From Microvelia longipes (lineage: Eukaryota > Arthropoda > Insecta > Hemiptera > Veliidae): a stretch of 64,000 bases of DNA. Within the stretch, counting starts at the first letter, position 1. Each line of letters starts with the position of its first letter. The stretch covers positions 21,092,593 to 21,156,592 of the forward strand of contig JACMZG010001914.1 of NCBI GenBank assembly GCA_018340805.1. Reading direction: 5' to 3'. The notes below the pieces were generated by a model, which made no database searches, was not told the DNA's origin, and was given only the letters and a program-made list of their open reading frames with translations. Below are positions 44,301-50,928 of this stretch, piece after piece. The position numbers and the translations under genes are program-made.

Positions 44301-46842
44301 AGATCAAAATTAACAGATTCAAACAAAAATAAATGCTTACAGCAAGATTGTCATTTATGAAATTACTGAATGAAGGAAAATCTCGAGGTCCTCTGTATTT
44401 AACTCCTTCCAAATTACCTTTTTTGAAAAATTTCAACCTAAAAAATTACAAGCATGAATATTAAAAATATTTATTTAAAAGAAATTGTGTCTCTCTACCA
44501 AGATTGTTTGGATTCAACAAAATCTGTTTTCAACCTAATAGATCACCAACAAATAAATTAATAAAAATATATAAAAACTATCCAATAAAATTAAGTCATA
44601 GATAAATAAAACAGAATTATTTCTGAAAGGTGGGACAAGTTTAGCTAGTAAGGATAACATATAAACTCCTTTTATTAGTTACTCTTTTGACAATGAAAGT
44701 TCACACAAAGTCTGAAGTAACATCAGATAGTTTCAATACTTTATCTGATAAGATCTAAAAAGGACAAATCAATTCCATTCATTATATTAAACAATGAAGG
44801 AAATCTCTATGGCATTGGTCCCCAAACTTTATTTTTAACCAGACCCCTAAAATATTTGTATCTACTTCTTGGACCCCCCTCCACCCATTGTAAATGCATT
44901 TATTTATGTATAATTCCAAAAAATAAATAGTCTTTAGTTGCAAATAAATACAATAAATGTACGATGGCAATGTGTCACTTATACATAAAAAACAAAAATA
45001 TAAACAACTACAATAAATAATTTTAAATAAAAGTGATGAAGTTCCATAAATCATGCTTTTGAAACAAAAAAATTCTACTGAAAACTAAAATAATACAGTT
45101 AAAGAGGTTATATTTAAAGAAGCAATTGAAAAATCAGTTGCCGTCAATACTGGCTGTTGGATATGAATATACCTGGGCCAATGGGAAACGCTGATTTGAG
45201 AACTGAATGAGTAATGTCTAAATTAAAAGTAAGTATTTCGTTAATAATTGCCTTGTCAGTAATTTGATGTTAAGGCGTTAAGCCAAAACTGGTCCAGGGA
45301 TCTTTGTATCCAACAGCAAGTATCAACAGTAGTTGATTCTTCAATTAAAATAATACATGTAATTAACCGTATTTAGAGAGGAAACGTTAAGCAAAATGAG
45401 GAATTTTATGACAAGGCAAGGTGTCCTTCTTGAAGTTAAACTGGTGCTAAATAAAACCAAGGGAAGGAAAGGTTCAACCTAAGCAAATAAAAATTGTGAA
45501 ATAATTGGAATATTAATATTAAATCAAATTAAATCAGTTCCAAACTAAAAAGACATATATACCAGTCTACAAAATATACAAACATGGGTCAAAAATATAC
45601 ATGGGTAACAATGTGTTCCCAAAGGAACCGACTATATTATTTCTATAGTCGGTAATTATTTCATTAGAAACTATAGATCTAGGGCCTCTATATTCACTTC
45701 TTTCCAAATTAACTTTTTAGGTTGTCTTTAAGCATAGATAAACAATAATCTATGTGTTCCAACTAAACTTTAGTGACTTAAAATAGAGATAGAAACTATC
45801 ATCAACAAAATACATGCACTTACGTTGGATACCCAGTAATGTCCTGATCATTACAAATACCAGATTCTTGAGTACAATCAACTTCAGCAATCTGAACTCT
45901 ACTTCCTTCATCGTCATTTAACATTTCAGCAAGTTCATCCCAAATAGGAGCTAGTTTTACACAATGTGAGCACCTAAAAAACATTTTCATGAACTTTTGG
46001 TTGTAATATCAATGACTACTCATCAATAAGAACTTTTCCTCAACTTATTGGATTTGCTACACTCATCCTCACTGCATCGCTCATCATCAGAGTATGAAAA
46101 TCATTAAATTTTATTGCATTGCATCTTTATACTTGCTTCACTCATACTCTAACATAAAGAATATCAATTTTATTCCCAGCAGTCATACATCCTTCGATGT
46201 TGCCTTGTATCAGTTATCCAACAAAAACTGATGAAGATCTCCAAAACAAAAAAAAAAAAGGAAATCTTCAATATAAATACATTGGTTTTGCAAAATCTTA
46301 AATTCATGACCATTTTCCATGGAACACTTGTCTTTTTCCAAAAATCACAGTAAGAAAACACTTAAACTATTTAGCCACCCAGAGAGGAGTGGGGGATTTG
46401 CTCATACGACAGTTTGTGACATCGAACATTTGCGTCAATGGAGACGACTCGAATAAAAGTATACAATGGAATGACACACGGTTAAAATCAGTTGACAGCG
46501 TAGGAAAATAGAGTTGAGAAACCAATGGGATTGGCTTAATATAAAATTTTGGGCGTGGTTTGACATCCAGGACTAACCTCATTGGCTCCCTCGCATTATT
46601 TTCCCACGCTGTCAACTGATTTTAACCTAGTGTCATACTATAAGGTAAACAAATACATGGTGTATTCAGAACTTTGTCAATGCTTACCATGGTGCATAAA
46701 ATTTAACAAAAGAAGATGATTTTTCTATCTCAGATACGAAATTATCAGAATTCAAAACAACAGTCCTCGATCCGTGAGCAAATGAATAGTTAAATAACAA
46801 TGCAAAATTGAAAAACAAAAACATGCATTTTAACTGATACAT
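26654..46842 (-). CDS. TXNDC5: TXNDC5/pretaporter-type ER thioredoxin-domain protein, 8 exons, complete
   Basis: Exons 46842-46688, 45973-45824, 44437-44341, 43728-43600, 41022-40867, 32459-32239, 28779-28656 and 26779-26654 join in phase to 385 codons plus stop. Domains: signal peptide 1-22 (hydrophobic core LFFNFALLF, cleavage near SFA-HG); thioredoxin 1 about 25-130 with WCSHC (52-56); thioredoxin 2 about 150-245 with WCGHS (172-176); thioredoxin 3 about 275-380 with WCGHS (303-307) and the cis-Pro segment GYPTLL; C-terminal HDEL 382-385, an ER-retrieval signal. Three tandem thioredoxin folds plus KDEL-type tail define TXNDC5/ERp46, Pretaporter in flies. These act in disulfide formation in the ER lumen, and fly Pretaporter is also exposed on dying cells. 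Oddities: domains 2 and 3 have Ser in place of the second active-site Cys. An upstream in-frame ATG at 46896 exists, but 46842 gives the better signal peptide. Intron 5 is 8.4 kb and transposon-rich. Confidence 0.94.
26826..27512 (+). repeat. GGTACC-ended interspersed repeat, near-complete copy in intron 7
   Basis: Runs from TTTTTACTTTTCCTCCATAA to TTCTAAGGTACCCCTTACCC then poly-T. Shares AGTATTGTGTTTG, CAGGTGTTTTCAAGAC, TGCTAGACAGT and GCTAAGTTTCGCTTCATTATCAGC with the 9313 copy. Confidence 0.75.
27672..28552. mobile_element. Long-TIR foldback element in intron 7 (TACAAGGTGGTAC ends)
   Basis: The left arm from 27672 (TACAAGGTGGTACACTTGAA) through ATACATCACC, AGCTTTGTGTGGAGC and GGTTATCAGGTTACC to about 27845 is mirrored by 28552 back to about 28385. 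The arms are about 170 bp, and the inner 540 bp is AT-rich without an ORF. It is a non-autonomous DNA element inserted between exons 8 and 7 of TXNDC5. Confidence 0.8.
28656..28779 (-). CDS. TXNDC5: TXNDC5 exon 7 (third CGHS active site)
   Basis: The acceptor is GTTTTCTAG|G; the donor is CAGAAT|GTGAGT. The exon completes the Trp codon split with exon 6, then reads CGHSQMLAPVWEELSKSFDN and KVIRIAKVDCAVEKQLCNDQN. VDC and the buried-acid context are typical of the PDI-type thioredoxin fold. Confidence 0.95.
29208..29323 (+). mobile_element. 5'-truncated LINE 3' end inserted in a (TAA)n tract
   Basis: 29232-29312 matches the 3' UTR of the LINE at 39645-39735 (AATTGTAGAAACTTGGCACA, CAGTGTCCGCTCT, CAATTAACCACTTT, CTAAGTGA, CCTAAACATAATAATAATAA). 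It has (TAA)n on the 5' side (29208-29231) and (TAA)n on the 3' side. The same 3' terminus at two loci and TAA repeats on both sides fit a TAA-targeting element such as the Dong type of the R4 clade. Confidence 0.75.
29340..29402. repeat. (AAT)n microsatellite
   Basis: An interrupted AAT/ATA trinucleotide array next to the LINE 3' fragment. Confidence 0.93.
29697..30020. repeat. Copy of the arm of the foldback family at 47943-48322
   Basis: TCTTATAGTCCAAGAGCCGG, AATGAGACTCATTTTGT and ACACAGTCTGCCTATCAAGAG match the left arm of 47943-48322. AAGTGGTTCCCTGTGGGAAA matches the reverse complement of its TACAGGGAACCACTT. It is a partial copy. Confidence 0.65.
30235..30660 (-). repeat. Interspersed repeat, copy 2 (inverted relative to 20395-20870)
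   Basis: GGGGGACACGAACCCTATTA and GTGACATCATTAACCCG match the reverse complement of 20745-20835. AGTGGTCCAGAGTCAATAAG corresponds to the diverged GTCGTATCGACTTCGGACC unit. The ORF at 30355-30549 is part of this repeat and not a gene. Confidence 0.65.
31231..31619. mobile_element. Near-perfect foldback element, ~190-bp arms, 13-nt loop
   Basis: The left arm starts AGGAAATGAAGAAAAGAGTC and runs to ACAGAAC (31417). The right arm starts GTTCTGT (31431) and ends TTCTTCATTTCCT (31619). Arms include AAGCGCTTT, ACCTAACATGAGGTCATCAT and GTGCCTGCAAAAATAAG. Because the arms mirror each other, near-identical ORFs appear on both strands (31290-31577 - and 31295-31558 +); neither is a gene. Near-identity of the arms implies recent origin or continuing gene conversion. 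Confidence 0.88.
32239..32459 (-). CDS. TXNDC5: TXNDC5 exon 6 (linker and start of domain 3)
   Basis: The acceptor is GTTAAACAG; the donor is CCATG|GTAAG, which splits the Trp codon. Reads VEKYGHTNLEDFKQFVDDMM, a Lys/Asp/Ser-rich linker (KMKDSDNFVDTEDKSSSQKS), then VVILNADNFHDEI and FVKFYAPW. The second half is the start of a thioredoxin fold whose layout matches exon 1. Confidence 0.95.
33210..33429 (+). repeat. 5' LTR of the gypsy element
   Basis: TG...CA-bounded 220 bp. It contains a perfect 9-bp hairpin CATCGTTGC-TAAG-GCAACGATG at 33259-33280. It is identical to the 3' LTR except one base in GATTGTTTGAC (GATTTTTTGAC in the 3' copy). Confidence 0.95.
33456..34515 (+). pseudogene. Gag region of the gypsy element (frameshifted)
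   Basis: The ORF 33456-33761 (101 codons) is followed, after a frame break, by 33895-34515 (206 codons) with a capsid-like stretch containing ALRFFLSGSSKNWYEANL, WAEWKESFFNVF and IVVGLPLEIQNEL, typical of the retrotransposon gag family. A CCHC zinc knuckle CYMCENLGWPNRYHPTSEC is readable at 34398-34454, but in another frame from the preceding ORF, so a further indel lies near 34395. The intact Gag would bind RNA and build particles; here the frame is broken at least twice. Confidence 0.85.
34580..34894 (+). CDS. Gypsy aspartic protease domain
   Basis: Reads VKAVYDSGSNVSLIN, a retropepsin active-site motif (DSGS for the commoner DTG/DSG-A/S), and ends with LLLGLDAIQKF, the second conserved retropepsin block. 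About 97 codons from the first ATG. A stop and frame gap separate it from the reverse transcriptase ORF at 34924. In an intact element this domain cleaves the Gag-Pol polyprotein. Confidence 0.85.
   Translation, partial: PLIKLNVLIDNKLKVKAVYDSGSNVSLINQRVVDLLKLSLINSKNAFKTISGFNFSSARANIILRVGNLVNSLNTYVVRNNNFSYDLLLGLDAIQKFKLVQDET
34924..36749 (+). pseudogene. Gypsy reverse transcriptase, RNase H and start of integrase (one frameshift)
   Basis: 34924-35523 holds the RT fingers (LIEESDSPYASPVTLAYKK, SRLCIDFRRLN, YPFPTINDVID). The frame then shifts by one near 35500 and 35514-36749 continues with LDINSAFWCI, KVLPFGLKNASAMFQ, the catalytic INYIDDILIFS, and RNase H motifs (ETDASFRG, HLECKAI, CSDHKPLE). 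The ORF ends at 36749 after DYFGHIE, the start of the integrase zinc-binding HHCC region. A single-base frameshift in the RT palm makes this copy unable to make full Pol. Confidence 0.93.
36750..37546 (+). pseudogene. Gypsy integrase, internally deleted and frameshifted
   Basis: 36750-36870 still reads the CC part of the zinc-binding domain (CKGCSVCIENKTRR). The catalytic core follows directly at its second half: ILADQYTGIN near 36935 and CPQSNGLNERLNQTLVNR near 37023, so the first catalytic Asp and its surroundings are missing. 37110-37562 continues in another frame with the C-terminal part (KVRIGPFTILKRIS). No chromodomain is seen. The deletion removes strand-transfer activity. Confidence 0.88.
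37547..37766 (+). repeat. 3' LTR of the gypsy element
   Basis: 220 bp, TG...CA, with the same CATCGTTGC/GCAACGATG hairpin at 37596-37617. The LTR is preceded by the polypurine tract and followed by TATA, the repeated target site. Confidence 0.95.
37790..38336 (+). CDS. Unassigned ORF next to the gypsy element
   Basis: An open frame runs from just outside the 3' LTR: SYNRAYFLKRELSKKKKFQH, then ATG at 37875 and a basic region (RTRSETKKKINKTDTSGNKK), then Ser/Thr/Asn-rich sequence to TGA at 38336. No domain is recognised. The basic, low-complexity composition resembles the ORF1 or N-terminal region of a non-LTR retrotransposon, and the LINE tail at 38870 lies downstream in the same orientation, so it may be another part of that element or of one interrupted by the gypsy insertion. 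Confidence 0.4.
38870..39735 (+). mobile_element. 3' part of a LINE with CCHC and restriction-like endonuclease (R2/R4 type)
   Basis: Two frames join near 39017 by a one-base shift: ELFPETEGFFLAMQD and YRKYIPIVYPED, then the zinc motif CRLCRDAPESIDHIVSGC (C-x2-C-x8-H-x4-C) and a 180-codon ORF to TAA at 39624. The ORF carries RPDITLLDKTTRKLYLIDAA, the PD...D pattern of the restriction-like endonuclease that follows RT in site-specific LINEs. The RT itself is missing, so the copy is 5'-truncated. The 3' UTR ends in (TAA)n, and the same UTR recurs at 29232-29323. TAA termini point to the R4/Dong group by analogy. The frameshift makes it inactive. Confidence 0.82.
40085..40195. repeat. AT-rich self-complementary tract
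   Basis: Repeated AATATAAATAATATTTATAT-like words that can pair with one another. Low-complexity sequence. Confidence 0.7.
40200..40855 (+). mobile_element. Decayed APE-type LINE, endonuclease fragment
   Basis: 40205-40400 reads YQICESIYSQEISVYVG, LINVYIPPC and GIICGDFNCKNQLFGSDS, the core of the exonuclease-endonuclease-phosphatase domain of jockey/I-like LINEs. After a scrambled stretch (40400-40500) the same domain resumes with TVLDLAFSSLHIL, WHEEQDLLGSDHFPAI and NWDRYKAIFDQ up to about 40720. Two or more indels break the frame and the RT is absent. The similarity to the AP endonuclease gene at 50-59 kb is at fold level only. Confidence 0.75.
40867..41022 (-). CDS. TXNDC5: TXNDC5 exon 5 (body of thioredoxin domain 2)
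   Basis: The acceptor CATACAG ends at 41023; the donor is AGAAAA|GTGAGT. The 52 codons read KLAPEWEEFAKHYKGDSSIT, IGKIDCTVYKNICQHFDI and KSYPSLLWLQNGRK. The cis-Pro segment (SYPSLL) follows the CGHSQ of exon 4, as expected in a PDI-type fold. Confidence 0.95.
41600..42123 (-). repeat. GGTACC-ended interspersed repeat, reverse copy
   Basis: Begins GGGTAAGAGGTACCCCGGAA and ends AATAAGGAAAAGTAAAAATAA, the reverse complement of the copies at 9313 and 26826. The ORF at 41915-42118 lies in it and is not a gene. Confidence 0.72.
42321..43230. mobile_element. ~910-bp non-autonomous TIR element of the GTTAAAATCAGTTGACAGC family
   Basis: The left terminus TTATAAAATAACACACGGCT + AATGTCAATTGAGCCCGCCA is mirrored by GGCGAGCTGTCAATTGATTT + TAACCGTGTGTCGTGTTATAA at 43188-43230. 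The interior has no transposase; the 84-codon ORF at 43017 spans the right terminus and is spurious. The ends match the short MITEs at 17572-17735 and 46469-46641, so all three were probably moved by the same transposase. Confidence 0.75.
43600..43728 (-). CDS. TXNDC5: TXNDC5 exon 4 (second active site, CGHS)
   Basis: The acceptor is TTGATTTTAG; the donor is CAG|GTCTCT. The 43 codons read an acidic linker DEEEKEGGEKSSEPAENE, then MAMLDTLSKGNHFVMFFAPW and CGHSQ. The thioredoxin active site has Ser for the second Cys. Confidence 0.94.
43729..44340 (-). other. TXNDC5 intron 3
   Basis: 612 bp of AT-rich intron with consensus ends (GTAAGC and TTTTAG). Nothing else recognised. Confidence 0.7.
44341..44437 (-). 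CDS. TXNDC5: TXNDC5 exon 3 (end of domain 1)
   Basis: The acceptor is TTTTTTAG; the donor is CTTGCT|GTAAGC. Completes the Thr codon of GYPT and reads LKFFKKGNLEGVKYRGPRDF and PSFSNFINDNLA. This is the standard end of the first thioredoxin fold after the cis-Pro. Confidence 0.94.
44438..45823 (-). other. TXNDC5 intron 2 with a relic exon duplication
   Basis: A 1.39-kb intron. It holds a decayed duplicate of exon 3 at 45640-45725. 44816-44890 (GGTCCCCAAACTTTATTTTT ... GACCCCCC) resembles one end of a hAT-type element, but no matching second end was found. The rest is unremarkable. Confidence 0.65.
45640..45725 (-). pseudogene. Relic duplicate of TXNDC5 exon 3
   Basis: On the - strand this reads VNLERSEYRGPRSIVSNEI, to be compared with GNLEGVKYRGPRDFPSFSNFI of exon 3 in the same intron. 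The DNA agrees through AATTTGGAA-GAAGT-AATAYAGAGG-CCT-GA. No proper donor follows, and a stop precedes it in the phase needed, so it looks like a dead tandem exon duplicate rather than a working alternative exon. Confidence 0.6.
45824..45973 (-). CDS. TXNDC5: TXNDC5 exon 2 (first active site, CSHC)
   Basis: The acceptor is TGTTTTTTAG; the donor is CCAAC|GTAAGT. Completes the Trp codon and reads CSHCVKLAPIWDELAEMLND, DEGSRVQIAEVDCTQESGIC and NDQDITGYPT. This domain keeps both active-site Cys residues (C53 and C56). Confidence 0.95.
45974..46687 (-). other. TXNDC5 intron 1
   Basis: 714 bp. 46026-46145 is a fragment of the GGTACC-ended repeat (AACTTTTCCTCAACTTATTG, TTTGCTACACTCATCCTCAC). 46469-46641 is a MITE. 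The - strand ORFs in it are spurious. Confidence 0.75.
46469..46641. mobile_element. Palindromic MITE, sister of 17572-17735
   Basis: The left end ACACGGTTAAAATCAGTTGA + CAGCGTAGG is mirrored by CACGCTGTCAACTGATTTTA + ACCTAGTGTCATACTAT. Inner sequence GGGCGTGGTTTGACATCCAG matches the 17.6-kb copy. About 170 bp, no ORF. Confidence 0.85.
46688..46842 (-). CDS. TXNDC5: TXNDC5 exon 1 (signal peptide and start of domain 1)
   Basis: From ATG at 46842: MYQLKCMFLFFNFALLFNYS, a signal peptide with likely cleavage after SFA (residue 22), then RTVVLNSDNFVSEIEKSSSF and VKFYAPW, with the donor CCATG|GTAAGC splitting the Trp codon. An in-frame ATG 18 codons upstream (46896) would add a longer, more polar leader; the internal one fits a standard signal peptide better. 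Confidence 0.92.
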
Positions 46843-46896
46843 GACTTTATAAAGGGACTGCGAAACAAAACTATATAGATTAGAACTTAAAAACAA

Positions 46897-47940
46897 AAGA
46901 CGATATTTAGCTAATAACTAATGATCGAAATAATAATAATTCACAAATGAGTATTTACCACATTAGAAAAAACACAAATAATACCGTCAAATGATAATAC
47001 AAAATTGACTGACAGACAAAAGGTGCAAATTTAAAAAATAATCACTGCTGACCTCAATCTGCTTTAGCAGTAAAATTTAACAAAAATTTTAAGAGAAATT
47101 TATTTTAAATAAAATTACAAAAGAAGTAGAGGAAATGTATTTTGCAAACATTCGTTCATAAATAATATAAATTGTGGCATTTTTCTATGAGAAATTACAA
47201 AAAATACAAAGTGATTTATCATAAACGGCTACATCAGATTAGTTTAAAGAGAACAGTAAATAAATCAGCTGACTTAGCCGGCATTAATGACGTGGTGTTT
47301 GCAACACACGAGTGTAATGCGGTTATAGCATAACTCCATGTTTTAAGGGGAAAATTCAAATGTACCCCAATTTAATGTTGTTTCTAATTAAATATTTTGT
47401 TTCCACCCAGGCTTAGTATACACATGTAAAGATATTTCATATCTTATTTATTTTAAGATATAAAATACCTGACGTATTTAAGAAATATAAAATATCCCAT
47501 GCTTCAACAGATTATAACTGTATGTAATACTATAATTTATTAGGATTAGAAGCAGTTTCTAAAAACGGTTAATTTTATAGAATGCTTCTAATTAACTTTT
47601 TATAGTTACTGCAAAAGTGATAACAATGTTCGCGCATCTGAAATTACAATTATTACAAAAATATGTCTAAAATTTTTAAAAAGGGTATAATTTATTTTAT
47701 AAGCTCTATAATAGTTACCCCTTATTAGTTCCTAGATGTTTTGTTAAACGATTTGCTTAGTACTTATAGGTACTTTTAAGACTAGTTTTAAAACTTTTAA
47801 GACAGTTCAGTATACACTCTCTTTTTAGATTTTTTTGTAACAGCAACTCATGCAAAAATAAGGCTGCCTTGTGTTATAAAACCATATATATTTAATCATT
47901 TAAAGTACTTCTTGTATATAGATAAACACTGTTAAAACCT
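46897..47940. other. Intergenic region upstream of TXNDC5
   Basis: AT-rich; should contain the TXNDC5 promoter and 5' UTR, but no TATA, Inr or other element could be fixed. A small GC-richer spot (AGCCGGCATTAATGACGTGG, with an ACGTGG/CRE-like core) lies at 47277-47296. Nothing else recognised. Confidence 0.45.
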
Positions 47941-47942
47941 GA

Positions 47943-48322
47943 TACCTCATAGTCCAAGAGCCATGCTTAAAAAAATGTGACTCATTGTGTACTACTTCAA
48001 ACCAAATTTGTCTGAAAATATACCTTAAATTAAGAAGGAAAAGCATAGTCCGCCTATCCAGAGTAGAACCTTTAACACCGTTTTATAGAACATTTTCCTA
48101 CAGGGAACCACTTATTTCAAGAAAATTCAAGAACTCTGTACAATTTTAGAAAATTCTGAGTAAGCGCAATCATAAGAAAACTCTACTCTGGATTAAACTA
48201 TGTTTTTTCTTCATACATTAATGTATATTTTCAGCATAATTTGGTTTGAAGTAGTACAAAATCAGTCACCTTTTTTTTAGGTCCGGAAAAAAGGACCTAT
48301 AGTCCTCTTGGACTATAAGGTC
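47943..48322. mobile_element. Foldback element (CCTTATAGTCCAAGAG ends)
   Basis: The left arm CCTCATAGTCCAAGAGCC, ACTCATTGTGTACTACTTCA, ACCAAATTTGTCTGAAAATA is mirrored by TTTTCAGCATAATTTGGTTT, GAAGTAGTACAAAATCAGTC and CCTCTTGGACTATAAGG. It is about 380 bp with arms near 150-180 bp. A partial copy lies at 29697-30020. Confidence 0.8.
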
Positions 48323-48574
48323 CTGGAATGATTTTTGAGAGAAATTATTAAATTATGTAACCTTTTTTTTATAATACTTTCTTTCAAAGGGATATTCAGA
48401 CACATTTTTTATTATCTACTTTATAGAAGTATACCTAGAAGTATGTAAGTATAGAAGTAAGTATTATGATATAAATAATCAACACAATTTTCAGTATAGT
48501 ACTGATAAAAAATTAATAAATTTTAAACAATATATTATTATTATATTAAAAGTAATGTTACCTTCAAAACCGGT

Positions 48575-48690
48575 CCAAAAGATTTAAAAGAATCTCAAAA
48601 CATTTTAGTCTGCTCTGGGATTCGATCTATCAACCTTCCAGTTCTCAATCAGCAGCTTTTACCACTCAGCTAAAGTGTCTAGTGTAATCA
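48575..48690 (-). repeat. tRNA-like SINE or tRNA pseudogene
   Basis: On the - strand, CTTTAGCTGAGTGGTAAAAG resembles a pol III A box (TRGCNNAGYNGG) and AGATCGAATCCC resembles a B box, about 45 bases apart. T-stem pairing fails, so it is not a functional tRNA. Confidence 0.5.
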
Positions 48691-48706
48691 ACAGGCAATA
48701 GTTTAC

Positions 48707-49542
48707 TTATTCGCGATTCAAAGAGATAGTTGTAAGGTTGGCAATACCAATGGCGGGAAAACGAAAGGGTGATCGAATTTTTTTTTTCATAGGATTTGCA
48801 TGGGAGCCGTTGAAAATAATTATTTTATTCCTTTATTGTTCGTTAATTTGTGATAAATGAGATAAAAATTAATAGAACGACCATCAGTGCTAAAAAAATG
48901 GCCAATATTTCATAGATAAATACTTCGATTATTCCAGGATTTAAAATATAGAATCAGGCTCTTATCACTACAGACTTGGATTTGTCCGATTTAACCCAGA
49001 AATAATAAAACCTAAATGGATGATTTAAACAAACATTTCACAAAAACGTGTATTGATTTATTTATTATTTTAGTGTGTAAATAAAATTGATTAATAAATT
49101 AAAAACACCATTACGGTGAAATGGGCTTGTTATCAGTTAATTTACATATTATTTAAATATGTAACAACTAATTAAACAATTTAATGCAATTAAAAGTAAT
49201 TATGTGTTTTGTGTAAACTAAAATTATTTAAAAGTAACATTAATTAACAAAACTAAAATAAAATAACATATATGTGAGTTTTTCACCATCTTATCACTCA
49301 ATTTATACTCGTGACAACCCATTAAAACCCAATTTTTCAACGAAATAGTGATTTCTACAGAGTTCATACGCCCTAAAATTTAATTAAATTAAAGCAATTT
49401 GATAAAAAATTTATAGAAATAATCGTCACAAATAAGAAAACCAAAAATCTCCCATAAGGACATTAACAACGATCACCCTTTCGTTATCAATTTCTTATCA
49501 GCGACGGTGGCGCTGCTACGGACTTTTGAATCCGCGAATTAT
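48707..49542. mobile_element. ~835-bp element with imperfect TIRs (ACGAAAGGGTGATCG)
   Basis: The left end TTCGCGATTCAAAGAG ... AACGAAAGGGTGATCGAA and the right end, in reverse complement, TTCGCGGATTCAAAAG ... AACGAAAGGGTGATCGTT form inverted termini of about 75-85 bp with an AT-rich, non-coding interior. It is a non-autonomous DNA transposon. Confidence 0.65.
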
Positions 49543-49994
49543 AATATTTATGCAGACAACACTGGCAGACAATACCACTCAGGTTATTAGTGCTAAAAGC
49601 CATAATAGCAAAAATCAAAGGCAATTTTGAATTATTAAATAGATGGTTAAAAAACAATAAATTTATTTCAAATAACACAAAAAAAAATTAAATTATAAAC
49701 AATTACAATTCAAATAAAGTACACATAAAAGAAAAGGAAGGTATTGTAGTTACTAATAGCATTAACCTACAAAGGGCTGCTCTTCAAATTAACCTAGACT
49801 GGACAAAACAGTAACTTAACTAAAATCTAGACTAATTTCAATTAATTATCTATTAAAGTACTATAAACAATTAGTTAATGAGAAGACTCTCATTCCTCTC
49901 TATCATGCCAGATTTAATTTGATACTATCTTATACTGTAGTACAGTTGGGGGTTTCTAGTAACTGGCAAGATATATTTATAAATTGAAAAATCA
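49543..49994. other. AT-rich intergenic DNA, nothing recognised
   Basis: No gene or repeat recognised between the TIR element and the next repeat fragment. Confidence 0.5.
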
Positions 49995-50240
49995 GGTACT
50001 GGGTACCTCAGAATTTTTCCTCACCATGTTAGATTAGCTAACCTCATCCTCATTATTTTGGACTCGCTCTTTACATCCTCAGATTCCTAGCAGACACCCA
50101 TCCAGGCACAGACCTCGTTTAATGCTGCATAACTTTTATGACAGTAGTCAATTACCAGAAAACCTAAAGTACGACTGGTAAACAACATATTTCAAGTACG
50201 AAGTTGTTTTCAATGTTTTTGGCCTGATTAGAATGAAAAT
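49995..50240 (-). repeat. GGTACC-ended repeat, partial reverse copy
   Basis: GGTACTGGGTACCTCAGAAT, TTTTCCTCACCATG, CCTCATCCTCATT and ACACCCATCCAGGCACAGAC match the reverse orientation of the family. Confidence 0.6.
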
Positions 50241-50244
50241 GGTC

Positions 50245-50320
50245 CGTAATTGATATGAGCACTCAAGGTGCTCAAAGCCAGGGTACCTGGGTTCAAATCC
50301 TGGTAAGGATGATCATTTTT
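50245..50320 (+). repeat. tRNA-like SINE remnant
   Basis: GGGTACCTGGGTTCAAATCC resembles the tRNA-like remnant at 20265-20345. The ORF at 50255-50452 runs through this and the next repeat and is not a gene. Confidence 0.4.
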
Positions 50321-50329
50321 ATCGTTTTT

Positions 50330-50770
50330 TTACATTATATAAGGTTAAAACATGGTGGTCCGAACGCCGGGCCAATTTCCTTTGGAATGTGTGTTTCCAT
50401 GCTGAACAATCCATTTCTTACTCAAGTTTCTGGTTCATGCTTTATAACTTGAGCACTTACTCAATCATGATTTGTTGTTTCACAGGAAATGCGCTAAAAC
50501 CTTTAATGATAAGCAATAATTGAGCAAACAAGTGCAAATAATTGTTTGCACTGCCAATATAGGAGGCACAGTTTTGTATTGGATAAAAATACCCATTTCT
50601 TTTGAAAAATACAAAAAAATTGTAACAAGTATTCCTTTATAATTGAGTAACTGCTTAAGTTATAAAGCATAAACCAGAACCTTAAGCAAGATATGGATAA
50701 TTAAGCCTGGAAACATGCATTCCAAAGAGAATTTGCCTGACATGCAGACCACTGCTCCAGAATTATTTTA
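50330..50770. mobile_element. Diverged copy of the 19.6-kb foldback element
   Basis: Left side: GGTGGTCCGAACGCCGGGCC, AATTTCCTTTGGAATG, GTTTCCATGCTGAACAATCC, GGTTCATGCTTTATAACTTG. The right side mirrors it: AAGTTATAAAGCATAAACCA, GAACCTTAAGCAAGATATGG, ATGCATTCCAAAGAGAATTTG, GCAGACCACTGCTCCAGAAT. It is older than the 19.6-kb copy and its right edge is only about 40 bp from the AP endonuclease stop codon. Confidence 0.75.
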
Positions 50771-50810
50771 TCAAGGCAATAAAAGATCAGTGCAACAAAA
50801 AGCTAACTCA

Positions 50811-50928
50811 CTATAAACTTAAATATAAAGTAATAGGACAGTGGTCACTTCCAAGTACATCTTTTCTTATGACACTATCACATAATTTTGGTAAGAGGGC
50901 TTCTGATATAACAAAATAATCTATCCTC
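50811..50928 (-). CDS. APEX1: AP endonuclease exon 7 (terminal)
   Basis: The acceptor TTTTTTTCCAG ends at 50929. Completes Trp and reads [38 protein letters not shown] and TAG at 50813-50811. Holds the last catalytic pair D363/H364. Confidence 0.95.

Noticed and set aside
44816..44890. hAT transposon (GGTCCCCAAACTTT end)
   Set aside because: Only one end resembles the hAT pattern. No inverted second end or 8-bp duplication was found.
46367..46615. - strand ORF of 82 codons in TXNDC5 intron 1
   Set aside because: Runs through the MITE at 46469-46641. A similar phrase (STDFNRVSF) appears in the other MITE copy near 43200, which shows it is repeat DNA.
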